A stretch of DNA of 64,000 nucleotides, from positions 62,001-126,000 of the forward strand of contig NZ_JACHNV010000001.1 in NCBI RefSeq assembly GCF_014199535.1, in the 5' to 3' direction. The stretch is from Hymenobacter latericoloratus. GTDB lineage: Bacteria > Bacteroidota > Bacteroidia > Cytophagales > Hymenobacteraceae. Numbering within the stretch: the first letter of the stretch is position 1; every line of letters starts with the position of its first letter. Shown here in pieces: positions 7,638 through 16,376 of this stretch. The notes below the pieces were generated by a model that saw nothing but the letters and a program-made list of their open reading frames with translations, was not told the origin of the DNA and did not search any database. The position numbers were made by a program, and so were the translations under genes.

Positions 7638-10600
7638 CTACTGTCCTGCCTTCGTGCTATCGGCGGGGGTAGGGGTGGGCTCCGTTGGCTTGGGCTGCTC
7701 AGGGGCGGGCTTGGTGGGCTGGGCCTTGGGCTTCCCGAAAATCAGGTTGTTGAGGCCCTGCTTGGCTTTGTCCTGGAGCTTGGCCTGGGCTTCGAGGCGC
7801 TTCTTTTCCAGCTCCAGCCGGGCCTTGTCGGCCAGCTCCTGCTGCTTGCGCTGCAGCTCCCGCTGCAGGCTGTCCTGGGCTACCTTGGCCCGGGCCTGCA
7901 GCTTCAGCTTGGCGTCATCTACCTTGGCCTGCACAATGTTGCTGACCAAATCCTTGGCCTGGGCTTTCACGCTGCCGCTGGAAAGCTTCACCTGCGGGTT
8001 CGTAACGGTGCCCCCAATGGTCAGGCCCAGGGTTACCCGGTCGGTGCCCTGCAGATTCTGCACGCCGGTGAGGCGCGTGAGCTGGGAGTTGAGCTGGGTG
8101 CCGAGTTTGCCGGTGGGCACGTTCAGGGCCGTTACGTACTCCAGCCCCCCGCTGCTGATGTTATTGGAGCCGCCCACCGTCATCTTGATCTGGCCCACCG
8201 TCAGGTCGAAGGGCTTCACCACGAAGTTGCCGTTGATGATTTCGGCGGCCACGTCCTTGTTGTCCACGGCAAACTTTTTCAGCTCCTGAAACTGGGTCAG
8301 GGTACTGATTTTCTCCAGCACCGAGGAGTTGGCCACCGCGGCCCGCACCACTTCAAACAAGCCCTTGCCAGTGAGCGTGTTGTAGCGGGGCATCATGTCG
8401 GGGCCCATTTCCCCACTCACGTTGAAGTTGGTGGAGAATACGCCCTCCAGGCTGCTGGCCAGGGGCACCATGGCCTTCACGGAGTTGAAAGCCCTGAAGG
8501 CATTCTGGAAATTCAGGTTTTTGATGTTCAGGCCCAGGTTGAACTTAGGGTGGGCCAGGTCTTTGCTGCTGTAGCTGCCGCTGGTAGCAAAGGATCCGCC
8601 CAGGGTGTTAAAGGTCAGTCCGTTGAGAATAGCTGCCTGGTCGCGCACGGTTACTACCCCCTTCACGTTATCGAGCCTGAGGTTGTCATACACCACCTGC
8701 TGCACGGTGGTGTTTAGCACCAGATCAAACTCCTTCGGAATCTGCAGCACACCTTCGGCCTTGGCCGGCGCGGCACCGGTAGCGGCCACCGTGGGCTTCT
8801 GCGACACCTCATCCACCATCCACTCGTTCACGTTGAAGCGGTTGCTGTTCACGGTTAGGTTGCCGCGCAGGGGTTGGCCGGGCACGAACAGGTAGCCCAG
8901 GTAGTTGCTGATGGTGCCCGAGGCGGCAATATCGGAGGAGCCTACCGAGCCGGCCATGTTCTGGAGCACAATCTTGTCGTTGTTGAAGGTGGCCGTGGCC
9001 CGCGTCACCTTCATGCCCTGGGGCAGGTCGGTGCTCTTGTAGGTAATGTTCTGGGCGTTTACGGTCCCGGAGGCTATAACCGTCTGGTAGCGGCCGGCCT
9101 CAATGTCGGCCATGTTGCCTTTGGCGGCCACGTTGCCGTTGAGGCGGCCCGTCACGGTCATGCCCTGCAGGGGGAAGATCTTGGTCAGCTTGGTCAGGTC
9201 GATGATGCCGTTCACGTCGGTATCGAAGCGCAGCTTATCCACGCCCTGGGTGGCCACGCGGCCCTGCAGCGGCTCCCCGTCCAGCAGCATCCGGAACTGC
9301 GGAATGTCCACGCGGGTGTCGTTGAGTTGGCCGGTGGGGTTCGTGACGGTGCCATTGAGGGTTAGGTTCTCGATGGGGGCCGGAAACTGCTTGCTCTTCA
9401 CGTAGCCATTGGTCAGGTTCAGCTTGGCCTGCACCACCGGCATCTGGGTGCTCGAATACACGCCCCGGGCCGTGCCATCCACGAACAGCTTGCCGCGCAG
9501 CAGCAAATCCTGCACCGGGTACACCTTCATCATCTCGGCCAGGTCCACGTTGGCCTTCACCCGGCCGTCCACCCGCATCGGCTCCAGCCCGTCAATGGCC
9601 ACGTTGCCGTCGATGGGGTTCGCGCCCAGGTCGAGGTGGAACTGCTTTACGTTCACTTTCACGTTGTTGGTGAAACCCGAGGGGTTATCCACGGCCAGGT
9701 CCACGTTGATGTTGCGGGCCCGCTGGGGTAGTTGGGGGTAGTGGAAGCTGCCCTCCTTTACCTGCAGGTTCAGGCCGTAGCCGGGCATCTTCACCGCGTT
9801 CTGCACGCCCTTGAAGTAGCCGTCGAACGCGACCTTGCCCGTGGCCTCTATGTCTTTGAACTGCGCGGTGTAGGCGCCGGGCACCAGGCTCAGAATGTTC
9901 TTGAAGTCGGTTTCCAGGGCCCGGAAGGTCAGGTCGTAGGTGATGTCGGTGGCGTTGGGCAGGCCGATGGTGCCCTGGAATGTGGCCGGAAAATCGTTCA
10001 GCTTCACCCGGTTGTCCTTAAAGGTGAAGAGCATCTCCTCCAGGTTCATGGCCAGGGTCACATCGGCATCCAGCTTTTTGTTGGTGATGTACTCGGTGCC
10101 AGCATATTGCATCGAGAGGCTTTCGGCCGTGGTCTGGCTGACCATATCAAACACGTTCCGCTCGAAGTCGCCGGAGCCGGTATGGTTCACGCCCCGCAGC
10201 TGCATCCCGAACGGAATGGTCAGGTCCTCGTAGCGCAGCCGCCCGTTGTTGATCTGCCAGCCCTGAATAGCCAGGCTCACGGCCGTGGTGTCCTGCCCCT
10301 TGGAGGCCGCCGCCGAGTCCGATACGTACACGTCCCAGTTAGCGCGTCCGCTTTTCAGCACCCGCAGGCTCAGGTCGGGCTGCTCCAGGGTTACGTTCTT
10401 AATCTTGATCTGCCCGCCGCCCAGCACACTCAGCAAATCCAGCCCTACCCGCACCCGGGGCAGGTAGGCCAGCGTGTCGCGGGCAAACGAGTCCTGGCCG
10501 ATTACCCGCAGCTGGTCGAGCTGCAGGGCCAGGTTCGGGAAGGAGCTGAGCAAGGTCACGTCCACGTTGGCCGGGTCGTACTGCACCGTAGCCTTCACCC

Positions 10601-10721
10601 GTTGGGCCAGCTGTTGGTCGAAGGCCGCTTTAATCTTGTCCTTGAACAGCAGCGGGGCCAGGCCCAGCCCGGCTATCAGGACCACCAGAAAAATCAGCAG
10701 CCCAACAAAGAACTTACGCAT
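7638..10721 (-). CDS. AsmA-like family protein
   Basis: 1027 aa from the ATG at 10721, giving MRKFFVGLLIFLVVLIAGLGL, a single N-terminal membrane anchor. Upstream in-frame codons would add 71 residues without family character. The anchor is followed by the AsmA-type start (FKDKIKAAFDQQLAQRVKATV) and long repeated beta segments such as GNVAIDGLEPMRVDGRVKAN and ASGTISNYLGYLFV. Residues of about 935-990 are a charged coiled coil rich in Q, K and E, ending in a Pro/Thr tail. AsmA/TamB/YhdP-type proteins span the periplasm and are linked to lipid traffic to the outer membrane. That role here is by family. Confidence 0.85.
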   Translation of the reverse strand: MRKFFVGLLIFLVVLIAGLGLAPLLFKDKIKAAFDQQLAQRVKATVQYDPANVDVTLLSSFPNLALQLDQLRVIGQDSFARDTLAYLPRVRVGLDLLSVLGGGQIKIKNVTLEQPDLSLRVLKSGRANWDVYVSDSAAASKGQDTTAVSLAIQGWQINNGRLRYEDLTIPFGMQLRGVNHTGSGDFERNVFDMVSQTTAESLSMQYAGTEYITNKKLDADVTLAMNLEEMLFTFKDNRVKLNDFPATFQGTIGLPNATDITYDLTFRALETDFKNILSLVPGAYTAQFKDIEATGKVAFDGYFKGVQNAVKMPGYGLNLQVKEGSFHYPQLPQRARNINVDLAVDNPSGFTNNVKVNVKQFHLDLGANPIDGNVAIDGLEPMRVDGRVKANVDLAEMMKVYPVQDLLLRGKLFVDGTARGVYSSTQMPVVQAKLNLTNGYVKSKQFPAPIENLTLNGTVTNPTGQLNDTRVDIPQFRMLLDGEPLQGRVATQGVDKLRFDTDVNGIIDLTKLTKIFPLQGMTVTGRLNGNVAAKGNMADIEAGRYQTVIASGTVNAQNITYKSTDLPQGMKVTRATATFNNDKIVLQNMAGSVGSSDIAASGTISNYLGYLFVPGQPLRGNLTVNSNRFNVNEWMVDEVSQKPTVAATGAAPAKAEGVLQIPKEFDLVLNTTVQQVVYDNLRLDNVKGVVTVRDQAAILNGLTFNTLGGSFATSGSYSSKDLAHPKFNLGLNIKNLNFQNAFRAFNSVKAMVPLASSLEGVFSTNFNVSGEMGPDMMPRYNTLTGKGLFEVVRAAVANSSVLEKISTLTQFQELKKFAVDNKDVAAEIINGNFVVKPFDLTVGQIKMTVGGSNNISSGGLEYVTALNVPTGKLGTQLNSQLTRLTGVQNLQGTDRVTLGLTIGGTVTNPQVKLSSGSVKAQAKDLVSNIVQAKVDDAKLKLQARAKVAQDSLQRELQRKQQELADKARLELEKKRLEAQAKLQDKAKQGLNNLIFGKPKAQPTKPAPEQPKPTEPTPTPADSTKAGQ

Positions 10722-10976
10722 AACGGTAGAGGAAAAAAGAGAAGCGAAGAAGAGGGCCAGCGGCCGCAGAATCCAATCGGCACGGGTCAGGCAAAAGTAG
10801 TGCGAAACCCTACCAGCCGCGGGGAAAGACCCCAAAAAAACGATAAGGTTGAGTTTCCTAACGCGGCTACCCCCGCAGCTGGTGCCACAAGTCAGAAAAG
10901 AAAATCCCATTTTAGCTCTCCGGACGCCGCCCACCGCGTACCAAATCCGGAGCTTTCACCGTTAGGATTCGTGTTT

Positions 10977-12026
10977 ATGCCGCTGCTCCGCCCGCCGTAC
11001 CCGTCTATCATCCAGTGCCGCCGCGGACTGCTGGCGGCCAGCCTGGTAGTGGGCGCGGGTGGCCTGGGCCAGGCTCAGGATTTGTACTTCGCTCAGCCCT
11101 ACGCTAACCGCCTGCAGCTCAACCCCGCCTACGCCGGCCTGCTCGACGATTACAGCCTCACGCTCAGCTACCGTAACCAGTTCCCGACCCTGGCCGGCAC
11201 TTTCCAAAGCAGCCAGCTGGCCGCCGACTACCGCCTGCCCAACCAGCGCAGCGCCGTGGGCCTGCTGGTAAACTACGACCGGACCGGGGGCATCGGCTAC
11301 ACGCGCTTGCAGGCCGGCGGCGTGTACGCCTACCACCTGCGCCTGAATGAGCAGCTGAGCCTGAGCGGGGGGGCGTCCGTAAGCTACGGGCTGCAGCGCG
11401 TGAGCTACGGCAACCTCGTTTTCGGCGACCAGCTTTCCGACGAGGGCGTCACGCGCGACTTTAGTTTGGAGGTAGCAGACTATAAGCCAGTGCACTACGT
11501 TACTGCCGGCGTAGGCGGGCTGCTGTATACGGAGCGGTTCTGGCTGGGCGCGGCGGCCCACCACCTGAACCAACCCGATCTGGCTTTCGTCTCGCAGGCT
11601 ACCCTGCCGCTGCGCCTGAACCTGCAGGCCGGCTACAGGCACTATGTTGTTCGCTCCACCACCAAAGGCGAGTATCATGAAATCAGTGTGGCTCCTACCG
11701 TGGCCTACAGCCAGCAGGGCGGCTCCCGGCGGGCCGAGGCCGGACTGTACTTTACCGCGACGCCCCTCACGCTGGGGGCCGTGTACCGGGGGGTGCCGCT
11801 GCCCGGTGCGCCTAAGCCCCAGCAGGTTCTGACGGTGCTGGCCGGGGTAGGGGTGGGAAGTTTTCGGCTCGGTTATAGCTACGATGTGAGCCTCAGTCAG
11901 TTCAGCCGTGATTTAGGTGGCGCTCATGAAATTTCGCTGGCCCTTCGGGAGTTTGATTCGCTGGAAGCCGCCTGGCGCCGGCTGAAACGACGGAATTACC
12001 CGTCAATTCCTTGCCCGGCCTTTTGA
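10977..12026 (+). CDS. PorP/SprF family type IX secretion membrane protein
   Basis: 349 aa from the ATG at 10977; the frame stays open far upstream only as an antisense shadow of the AsmA gene. A signal peptide ends near GLGQAQ, then DLYFAQPYANRLQLNPAYAG matches the family hallmark (F-Q---N-L-NPAYAG). The rest is an amphipathic beta barrel with closing segments such as FRLGYSYDVSLS and GAHEISLAL. PorP/SprF proteins sit in the outer membrane and act with T9SS or gliding components. The next gene is GldJ-like, which supports this. Confidence 0.9.
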   Translation: MPLLRPPYPSIIQCRRGLLAASLVVGAGGLGQAQDLYFAQPYANRLQLNPAYAGLLDDYSLTLSYRNQFPTLAGTFQSSQLAADYRLPNQRSAVGLLVNYDRTGGIGYTRLQAGGVYAYHLRLNEQLSLSGGASVSYGLQRVSYGNLVFGDQLSDEGVTRDFSLEVADYKPVHYVTAGVGGLLYTERFWLGAAAHHLNQPDLAFVSQATLPLRLNLQAGYRHYVVRSTTKGEYHEISVAPTVAYSQQGGSRRAEAGLYFTATPLTLGAVYRGVPLPGAPKPQQVLTVLAGVGVGSFRLGYSYDVSLSQFSRDLGGAHEISLALREFDSLEAAWRRLKRRNYPSIPCPAF

Positions 12027-12041
12027 TTTTTTGTATTATTG
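12011..12041 (+). promoter_or_regulatory. Promoter candidate for the gldJ-like gene
   Basis: TTG at 12011-12013 and TATTATTG at 12034-12041 are separated by 20 bases; the -7 element has one mismatch to TAnnTTTG. It overlaps the end of the porP/sprF gene and lies 53 bases before the ATG. Confidence 0.45.
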
Positions 12042-12094
12042 CAGCCGACTTGCCTTGTCTAAACGCTTTTCTAACAGGTAGTTTCAACTTGATC

Positions 12095-13354
12095 ATGAAT
12101 TTTTCCAAGTACTTGCGCTTTGCTGTTGTGGGAGCTTGCGCGCTGGCCGCCTGTAAAGGAGGGCCTCCTACCGCCACCAAACCCGGTAAGTATAGCTCTA
12201 CCACGGGCATCGAATACAATACCGAGGAAGGCATGAAGGTGTCTGATTACAAAGGCATTCCTGAGGGTCCCGGTCTGGTGTTTATCGAAGGAGGTCGTAC
12301 GGTTCTGGGCTCCTCCGAAGAGGACGTGGCCATGACCCACGACAACATCGAGCGGACCGTAACGCTGGCATCCTTCTATATGGATGAAGCTGAGGTGGCT
12401 AACATCCACTGGCTGGAATACCTGCACTTTGTGCGCAAGGACTCGGCAGAAGAATTTTATCAGTCGGCCCTGCCCGATACCACCGTGTGGGCCCGCGAGC
12501 TGTCGTTCAACGACCCCTACGTAGATTACTACCTGCGCTACCCCGGTTTCCGCTACTTCCCGGTAGTGGGCGTAAGCTGGCTGCAGGCCAACGACTACTG
12601 CACTTGGCGCACCGCTAAAGTAAACGAGCGCCTGGCCGGTGAAAGCGGCGAAGGCGACGAGGGGGGCAGCGGAGGTGGTGGCCTGTTTGGCCGGAAGAAA
12701 AACAAAGGTGGCGATGCTGCCGAAGGTACTTCCGAGGACGGCGGCAAAGCCAAGATTGCCATTGAGAACGGCAACACGCTGCCCAACTACCGTCTGCCCA
12801 CGGAGGCAGAGTGGGAATACGCTGCTCAGGCTCTCGTTGGTACTCAGGAAACCGGCAACGAAAACCAGGAGAACAAGCGCATCTACCCCTGGGATGGCCG
12901 CCAGGTACGGAACCCCTACGGCAAGAACATGGGCCAGTTCCTGGCGAACTTCAAGCGGGGCCGCGGCGACTACGCCGGTATTGCTGGCGCTCTGAACGAT
13001 GGCGCCATGATTACGGAGTACATCTACAACTACCCACCCAACGACTACGGCCTGTACAACATGTCGGGCAACGTGAACGAGTGGGTACAGGACATCTACC
13101 GTCCGCTTTCCTTCGAGGACGTGGAAGATCTGAACCCTTTCCGTCGTAATGGCTTCCTCGACCCTTCCGAGCGCTACGACAAAAAAGGCTACCAGTCCCT
13201 CATCGACGACCACGTGCGCGTGTACAAAGGCGGCTCCTGGCGCGACGTAGCCTACTGGCTCTCGCCGGGTACGCGCCGCTTCATGGCTGAAGACTCGGCA
13301 ACGGCTACCATTGGTTTCCGTTGCGCCATGATCAACGCCGGCTCGAACAAATAA
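12095..13354 (+). CDS. gldJ: GldJ-like gliding motility / T9SS lipoprotein (SUMF1 fold)
   Basis: 419 aa with a lipobox LAAC near residue 18. The SUMF1/formylglycine-enzyme-like domain runs from GPGLVFIEGGRTVLGSS to GFRCAMINAGS. It contains FYMDEAEVANIHWLEYL, ALPDTTVWARELSFNDPY, YFPVVGVSWLQANDYCTWR, YRLPTEAEWEYAAQ, MSGNVNEWVQD and VYKGGSWRD. The ALPDTTVW segment and the absence of gldLMN downstream favour GldJ over GldK. A Gly/Glu-rich low-complexity insert lies at about residues 187-225. GldJ works at the outer membrane in gliding and T9SS. The choice between GldJ and GldK is from memory of the families. Confidence 0.8.
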   Translation: MNFSKYLRFAVVGACALAACKGGPPTATKPGKYSSTTGIEYNTEEGMKVSDYKGIPEGPGLVFIEGGRTVLGSSEEDVAMTHDNIERTVTLASFYMDEAEVANIHWLEYLHFVRKDSAEEFYQSALPDTTVWARELSFNDPYVDYYLRYPGFRYFPVVGVSWLQANDYCTWRTAKVNERLAGESGEGDEGGSGGGGLFGRKKNKGGDAAEGTSEDGGKAKIAIENGNTLPNYRLPTEAEWEYAAQALVGTQETGNENQENKRIYPWDGRQVRNPYGKNMGQFLANFKRGRGDYAGIAGALNDGAMITEYIYNYPPNDYGLYNMSGNVNEWVQDIYRPLSFEDVEDLNPFRRNGFLDPSERYDKKGYQSLIDDHVRVYKGGSWRDVAYWLSPGTRRFMAEDSATATIGFRCAMINAGSNK

Positions 13355-13380
13355 GGATTACGGATTTTCGTGGACGATTA

Positions 13381-13414
13381 CAAAAAGGCCACCTCGCAAG
13401 GGGTGGCCTTTTTG
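13381..13414 (+). terminator. Terminator after the gldJ-like gene
   Basis: AAAAAGGCCACC and GGTGGCCTTTTT pair perfectly around an 8-base loop. The rest of the 267-base gap up to 13621 holds a short direct repeat AATCCGTGAT (about 13581 and 13613) and nothing else I can support. Confidence 0.85.
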
Positions 13415-13621
13415 TTGGTTGGCGTCGGAGGTGGCTCGGCTGTCTGGCTGGGCTTGCTGCTAGTTGAGGGGGTAGGGTGGCAGAGTCCCGGCCGGGTTAT
13501 GACTTGTGGTTATCTTGTTCTTTACTGCTTCCGGCTGCCCTTGCAGAGTTACGTTCCGGCTTTGCCTTCGCCAAGCCCGCAAAATCCGTGATGGCCCGGG
13601 CCCATTCGCGACAATCCGTGA

Positions 13622-14326
13622 TTAGCGGTCGGCAGTGGCAATGGTGGCCACGCTGACGGTAGCGGCACCCGCAGCCAGCAGTACGGTAGCACAAGCTTCC
13701 AGGGTAGCGCCGGTAGTCAGCACGTCATCCACTACCACTACCCGGCGGCCGGCTATCAGCTCCGGCCGGGCCACCTCAAAAACTTCCGCCACGTTCTGCC
13801 AGCGCTGCAGGCGGCTCTTACGGGTCTGCGACTCGGTTCTGGTAATACGCCGCAGGCCGTCGGGCTGCCAGGGGCAGTGCAAGCTAGCGGCCAGGCCTTC
13901 GGCGAAGCTGTCGGACTGGTTATAGCCGCGCTGGGCCAGCCTGCGGGCGTGCAGCGGCACCGGCAGAATCAGGTCGAAGTCGGGCGCGAAGCCGGCCTCA
14001 ACCAGCTCCTGCCCAAACCAGCGGCCCAGCACTTGCCCTACCTCCTGTTGGCCTCGGTACTTCAGCTGGTGCAGCAGGTGCTGCACGCGGCCATGCTTCT
14101 GAAAGCGCAGGTAGCTAAAGGCATGCTGCACCGGCAGCTTGCCCCAGAACCGTCGGGCCAGCGGGTTTTCCGTGGGTGGCAGGCGGTGGTAATCGGTGTA
14201 AGGCAGCTGGGCGCGGCACGCCGTGCAAATATGGTCTTCGCCCCGCGCCAGGGGCTCCTGGCAGGCCAGGCATACCTGCGGGAAAAGCAGGGCAACAAAA
14301 TCGGTAACAAGCGTAGCGAGAGGCAT
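13622..14326 (-). CDS. comF: ComF family phosphoribosyltransferase-like protein
   Basis: 234 aa from the ATG at 14326. The N-terminal zinc ribbon has CLAC and CTAC, and the C-terminal phosphoribosyltransferase domain has the PRPP signature VVVVDDVLTTGATL and the region LPVPLHARRLAQRGYNQSD. ComF proteins are linked to DNA uptake and recombination in competent bacteria, though many lineages keep the gene without known competence. The length is normal. Earlier in-frame starts would add 61 unlikely residues. Confidence 0.9.
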   Translation of the reverse strand: MPLATLVTDFVALLFPQVCLACQEPLARGEDHICTACRAQLPYTDYHRLPPTENPLARRFWGKLPVQHAFSYLRFQKHGRVQHLLHQLKYRGQQEVGQVLGRWFGQELVEAGFAPDFDLILPVPLHARRLAQRGYNQSDSFAEGLAASLHCPWQPDGLRRITRTESQTRKSRLQRWQNVAEVFEVARPELIAGRRVVVVDDVLTTGATLEACATVLLAAGAATVSVATIATADR

Positions 14327-14550
14327 AAAGAATAAAACACGGGGGTGGCCGGCTGCGGCGCGGGCGGCACAACGCGGCCTTAAACATGAGGCACTGGCGA
14401 ACTTCTCCCTAATTTTAAGGTTTAAACCCGACTCCCGGAAATTGTTGTGGCCCCCCGCCAGCGGCTGGCCAACGGGGTCCGCCGCACCTGTGCTGCCGAG
14501 CGGCAGCACTGGCGCCCGGGTAACCTGTTCACTTTTTACTTCGCCTAGTT

Positions 14551-14928
14551 ATGAGCCTCGTCTCAGAATTCAATGACTACCGCCAGCGCATGAACGAAAA
14601 GATCATGGCGGCCGATAACAAGGTTATTAAGCGGTTTTTCAACCTCGATACCAATACATATCAGGAAGGTGCCCTGAATGTAAAAACCAAGGAAATGCTG
14701 GGCCTGGCCTGCTCCATGGTGCTGCGCTGCGACGACTGCATTAAGTACCACCTGGGCAAGTGCTACGAGGAGGGCATCAACGACGAAGAAATCTATGAGG
14801 TCTTTGCCATTGCCAACCTCATTGGGGGAAGCATTGTCATCCCGCACTTCCGCCGGGCCGTGGAGTACTGGGAGGCCCTGAAAGAGGAAGCGGCCGTGGC
14901 TGCCCCGCCCCATTCCCACGACGCCTAG
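14551..14928 (+). CDS. Carboxymuconolactone decarboxylase / AhpD-like protein
   Basis: 125 aa. The core AhpD-type motif is present: LNVKTKEMLGLACSMVLRC followed by DDCIKYHLGKCYEEG, giving CxxC plus the downstream His. The helix IYEVFAIANLIGGSIVIPHF also fits. Family members are peroxide-related disulfide enzymes or decarboxylases; the CxxC-H set favours a redox role. It lies two bases before the next gene, so the two are probably one unit. Confidence 0.86.
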   Translation: MSLVSEFNDYRQRMNEKIMAADNKVIKRFFNLDTNTYQEGALNVKTKEMLGLACSMVLRCDDCIKYHLGKCYEEGINDEEIYEVFAIANLIGGSIVIPHFRRAVEYWEALKEEAAVAAPPHSHDA

Positions 14929-14930
14929 CC

Positions 14931-15284
14931 ATGCTCGACCCTCAGGAAACGGAGGCGCAGTTTGAGCAGCGCTGGTGGGAGCTGATGAACCAGCTGCGGC
15001 AGCGCTTCGGCAAAAAGCCCGACCTGAACGCTCTGCTGCTGCTCATTGGCGTGCAGGAGCTGGGCCAGGGCGCCGGCCCCTTTACCAAGGAGCAGAAGCA
15101 GGACCTGATGCACATTGCTACCTGCCGCCTGTTCAGCCTTTCCGGCTACTACGAGCTGGAGCGGGTGGACGAGGATGGCTGGCCCCACTACCGCCTCGTG
15201 CACCCAGTGCCCTTTGCCAACCTTAAGGAGCAGGAGCGAATGCTGAAGTGGCATATTCTGGAGTATTTCGATACCCAGGAGTAA
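14931..15284 (+). CDS. Conserved hypothetical protein
   Basis: 117 aa, starting two bases after the AhpD-like gene stop. It is mostly helical, with RWWELMNQLRQRFGKKPDLN at the start and LLIGVQELGQG, LMHIATCRLFSLSGYYELE and ending with LKWHILEYFD. No signal peptide and no membrane segment. I do not recognise a named domain, but it looks like a cytoplasmic protein shared among Bacteroidota. Coupling to the AhpD-like gene is the only clue to role. Confidence 0.75.
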   Translation: MLDPQETEAQFEQRWWELMNQLRQRFGKKPDLNALLLLIGVQELGQGAGPFTKEQKQDLMHIATCRLFSLSGYYELERVDEDGWPHYRLVHPVPFANLKEQERMLKWHILEYFDTQE

Positions 15285-15440
15285 TCATTACAGCGGTTCC
15301 TGCCGGGCACTAAGCCGGGACGTTTTGCGCCGGCTGGCACTGTAGCGCGGCAGCATCGGCCCGTGCGGTGTTGCAGCTGGCCCGACTGGCAGTTGGGCCC
15401 GAAACTCATTTCTTGAGTAACATTCCCTTACGTATTGCCC

Positions 15441-16211
15441 TTGAACATTATTTCCTATAACGTGAATGGCCTGCGCTCGGCCCTGAGCAAGGGGCTGGTG
15501 GACTGGGTGCGGGAAGCCAACCCCGATGTGCTGTGCCTGCAGGAAATCAAGGCCGGGCGGGAGCCGCTGGATGTTTCCGGGCTAGTGGCCCTGGGCTACC
15601 ACGCCTACCTGCACCCGGCCCAGAAACCCGGGTACAGCGGCGTCGCCACGTTTTCAAAGCAAAAGCCCACCGCGGTAGTAGAGGGCTGTGGCACGGCACT
15701 GTATGATGCTGAGGGCCGGGTGTTGCGGCTTGATTTTCCGGAGTACTCGGTCCTGAACGTGTACATGCCCTCGGGCACGAGCGGGGCCGAGCGCCAGGCC
15801 TTCAAGGTAGAGTGGCTGCACTTTTTCCGGCGCTACGTGCGTGAGCTGCAGGCCGCAGGCACTCCCCCGCTCATTATTGGCGGCGACTTTAACTGCTGTC
15901 AGCGGGAAATTGACCTGCACAATCCCAAGGCCAACCAGCAAAGCCCCGGCTTCACCCCCGAGGAGCGGCAATGGTTCCGCGACCTGCTGGCCGACGGCTA
16001 TACCGACTCTTTCCGCCACCACCACGGCGACGCCCCCGGCCACTACTCCTGGTGGACCTACCGGGCCGGCGCCCGGGCCCGCAACGTAGGCTGGCGCCTC
16101 GACCACCTGTTGGTAGATGAAGTGCTGCGGCCCCGTATTCAGGAGGCGCATTTGCTCCGCGACGTGGTGCACTCCGACCACTGCCCGGCCCAACTGATTC
16201 TGGCCGGGTAG
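15441..16211 (+). CDS. xth: Exodeoxyribonuclease III / AP endonuclease
   Basis: 256 aa. The TTG at 15441 gives MNIISYNVNGLRSAL, the standard start of this family; a TTG six bases earlier is possible. All endonuclease/exonuclease/phosphatase motifs are visible: NVNGLR, LQEIKA (metal-binding Glu), YSGVATFSK, VYMPSG, GGDFNCCQREIDLHNPK (catalytic Asp and Asn), YSWWTYRAGARARNVGWRLDH and SDHCPA (catalytic Asp-His). It repairs abasic sites in DNA. Length matches the family (about 250-270). Confidence 0.93.
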   Translation: MNIISYNVNGLRSALSKGLVDWVREANPDVLCLQEIKAGREPLDVSGLVALGYHAYLHPAQKPGYSGVATFSKQKPTAVVEGCGTALYDAEGRVLRLDFPEYSVLNVYMPSGTSGAERQAFKVEWLHFFRRYVRELQAAGTPPLIIGGDFNCCQREIDLHNPKANQQSPGFTPEERQWFRDLLADGYTDSFRHHHGDAPGHYSWWTYRAGARARNVGWRLDHLLVDEVLRPRIQEAHLLRDVVHSDHCPAQLILAG

Positions 16212-16231
16212 CCCACCCCGGTCCGGTGGGC
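16211..16231. terminator. Hairpin after exonuclease III
   Basis: GCCCACC and GGTGGGC pair around CCGGTCC. No T run follows, so it is only a weak terminator candidate. Up to 16376 the gap is GC-rich and shows no gene. Confidence 0.4.
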
Positions 16232-16376
16232 GGAGGCGCCCGACCGGCCGAGGCTCGTGCGGCCTACCCCCTTCGTGCGCCCAAACCTTTGTGGGTGGGC
16301 GTCAGTACGAAGTCAATCCGTCCGGCGCGCCGCGTCCACCCAAACCGGGTGGGCGGGAACCGGCGCGAGGCGGCGG

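Noticed and set aside
9732..10976. Long in-frame extension upstream of the PorP/SprF gene
   Set aside because: It is an antisense shadow of the AsmA gene. The signal peptide and family start are at 10977.
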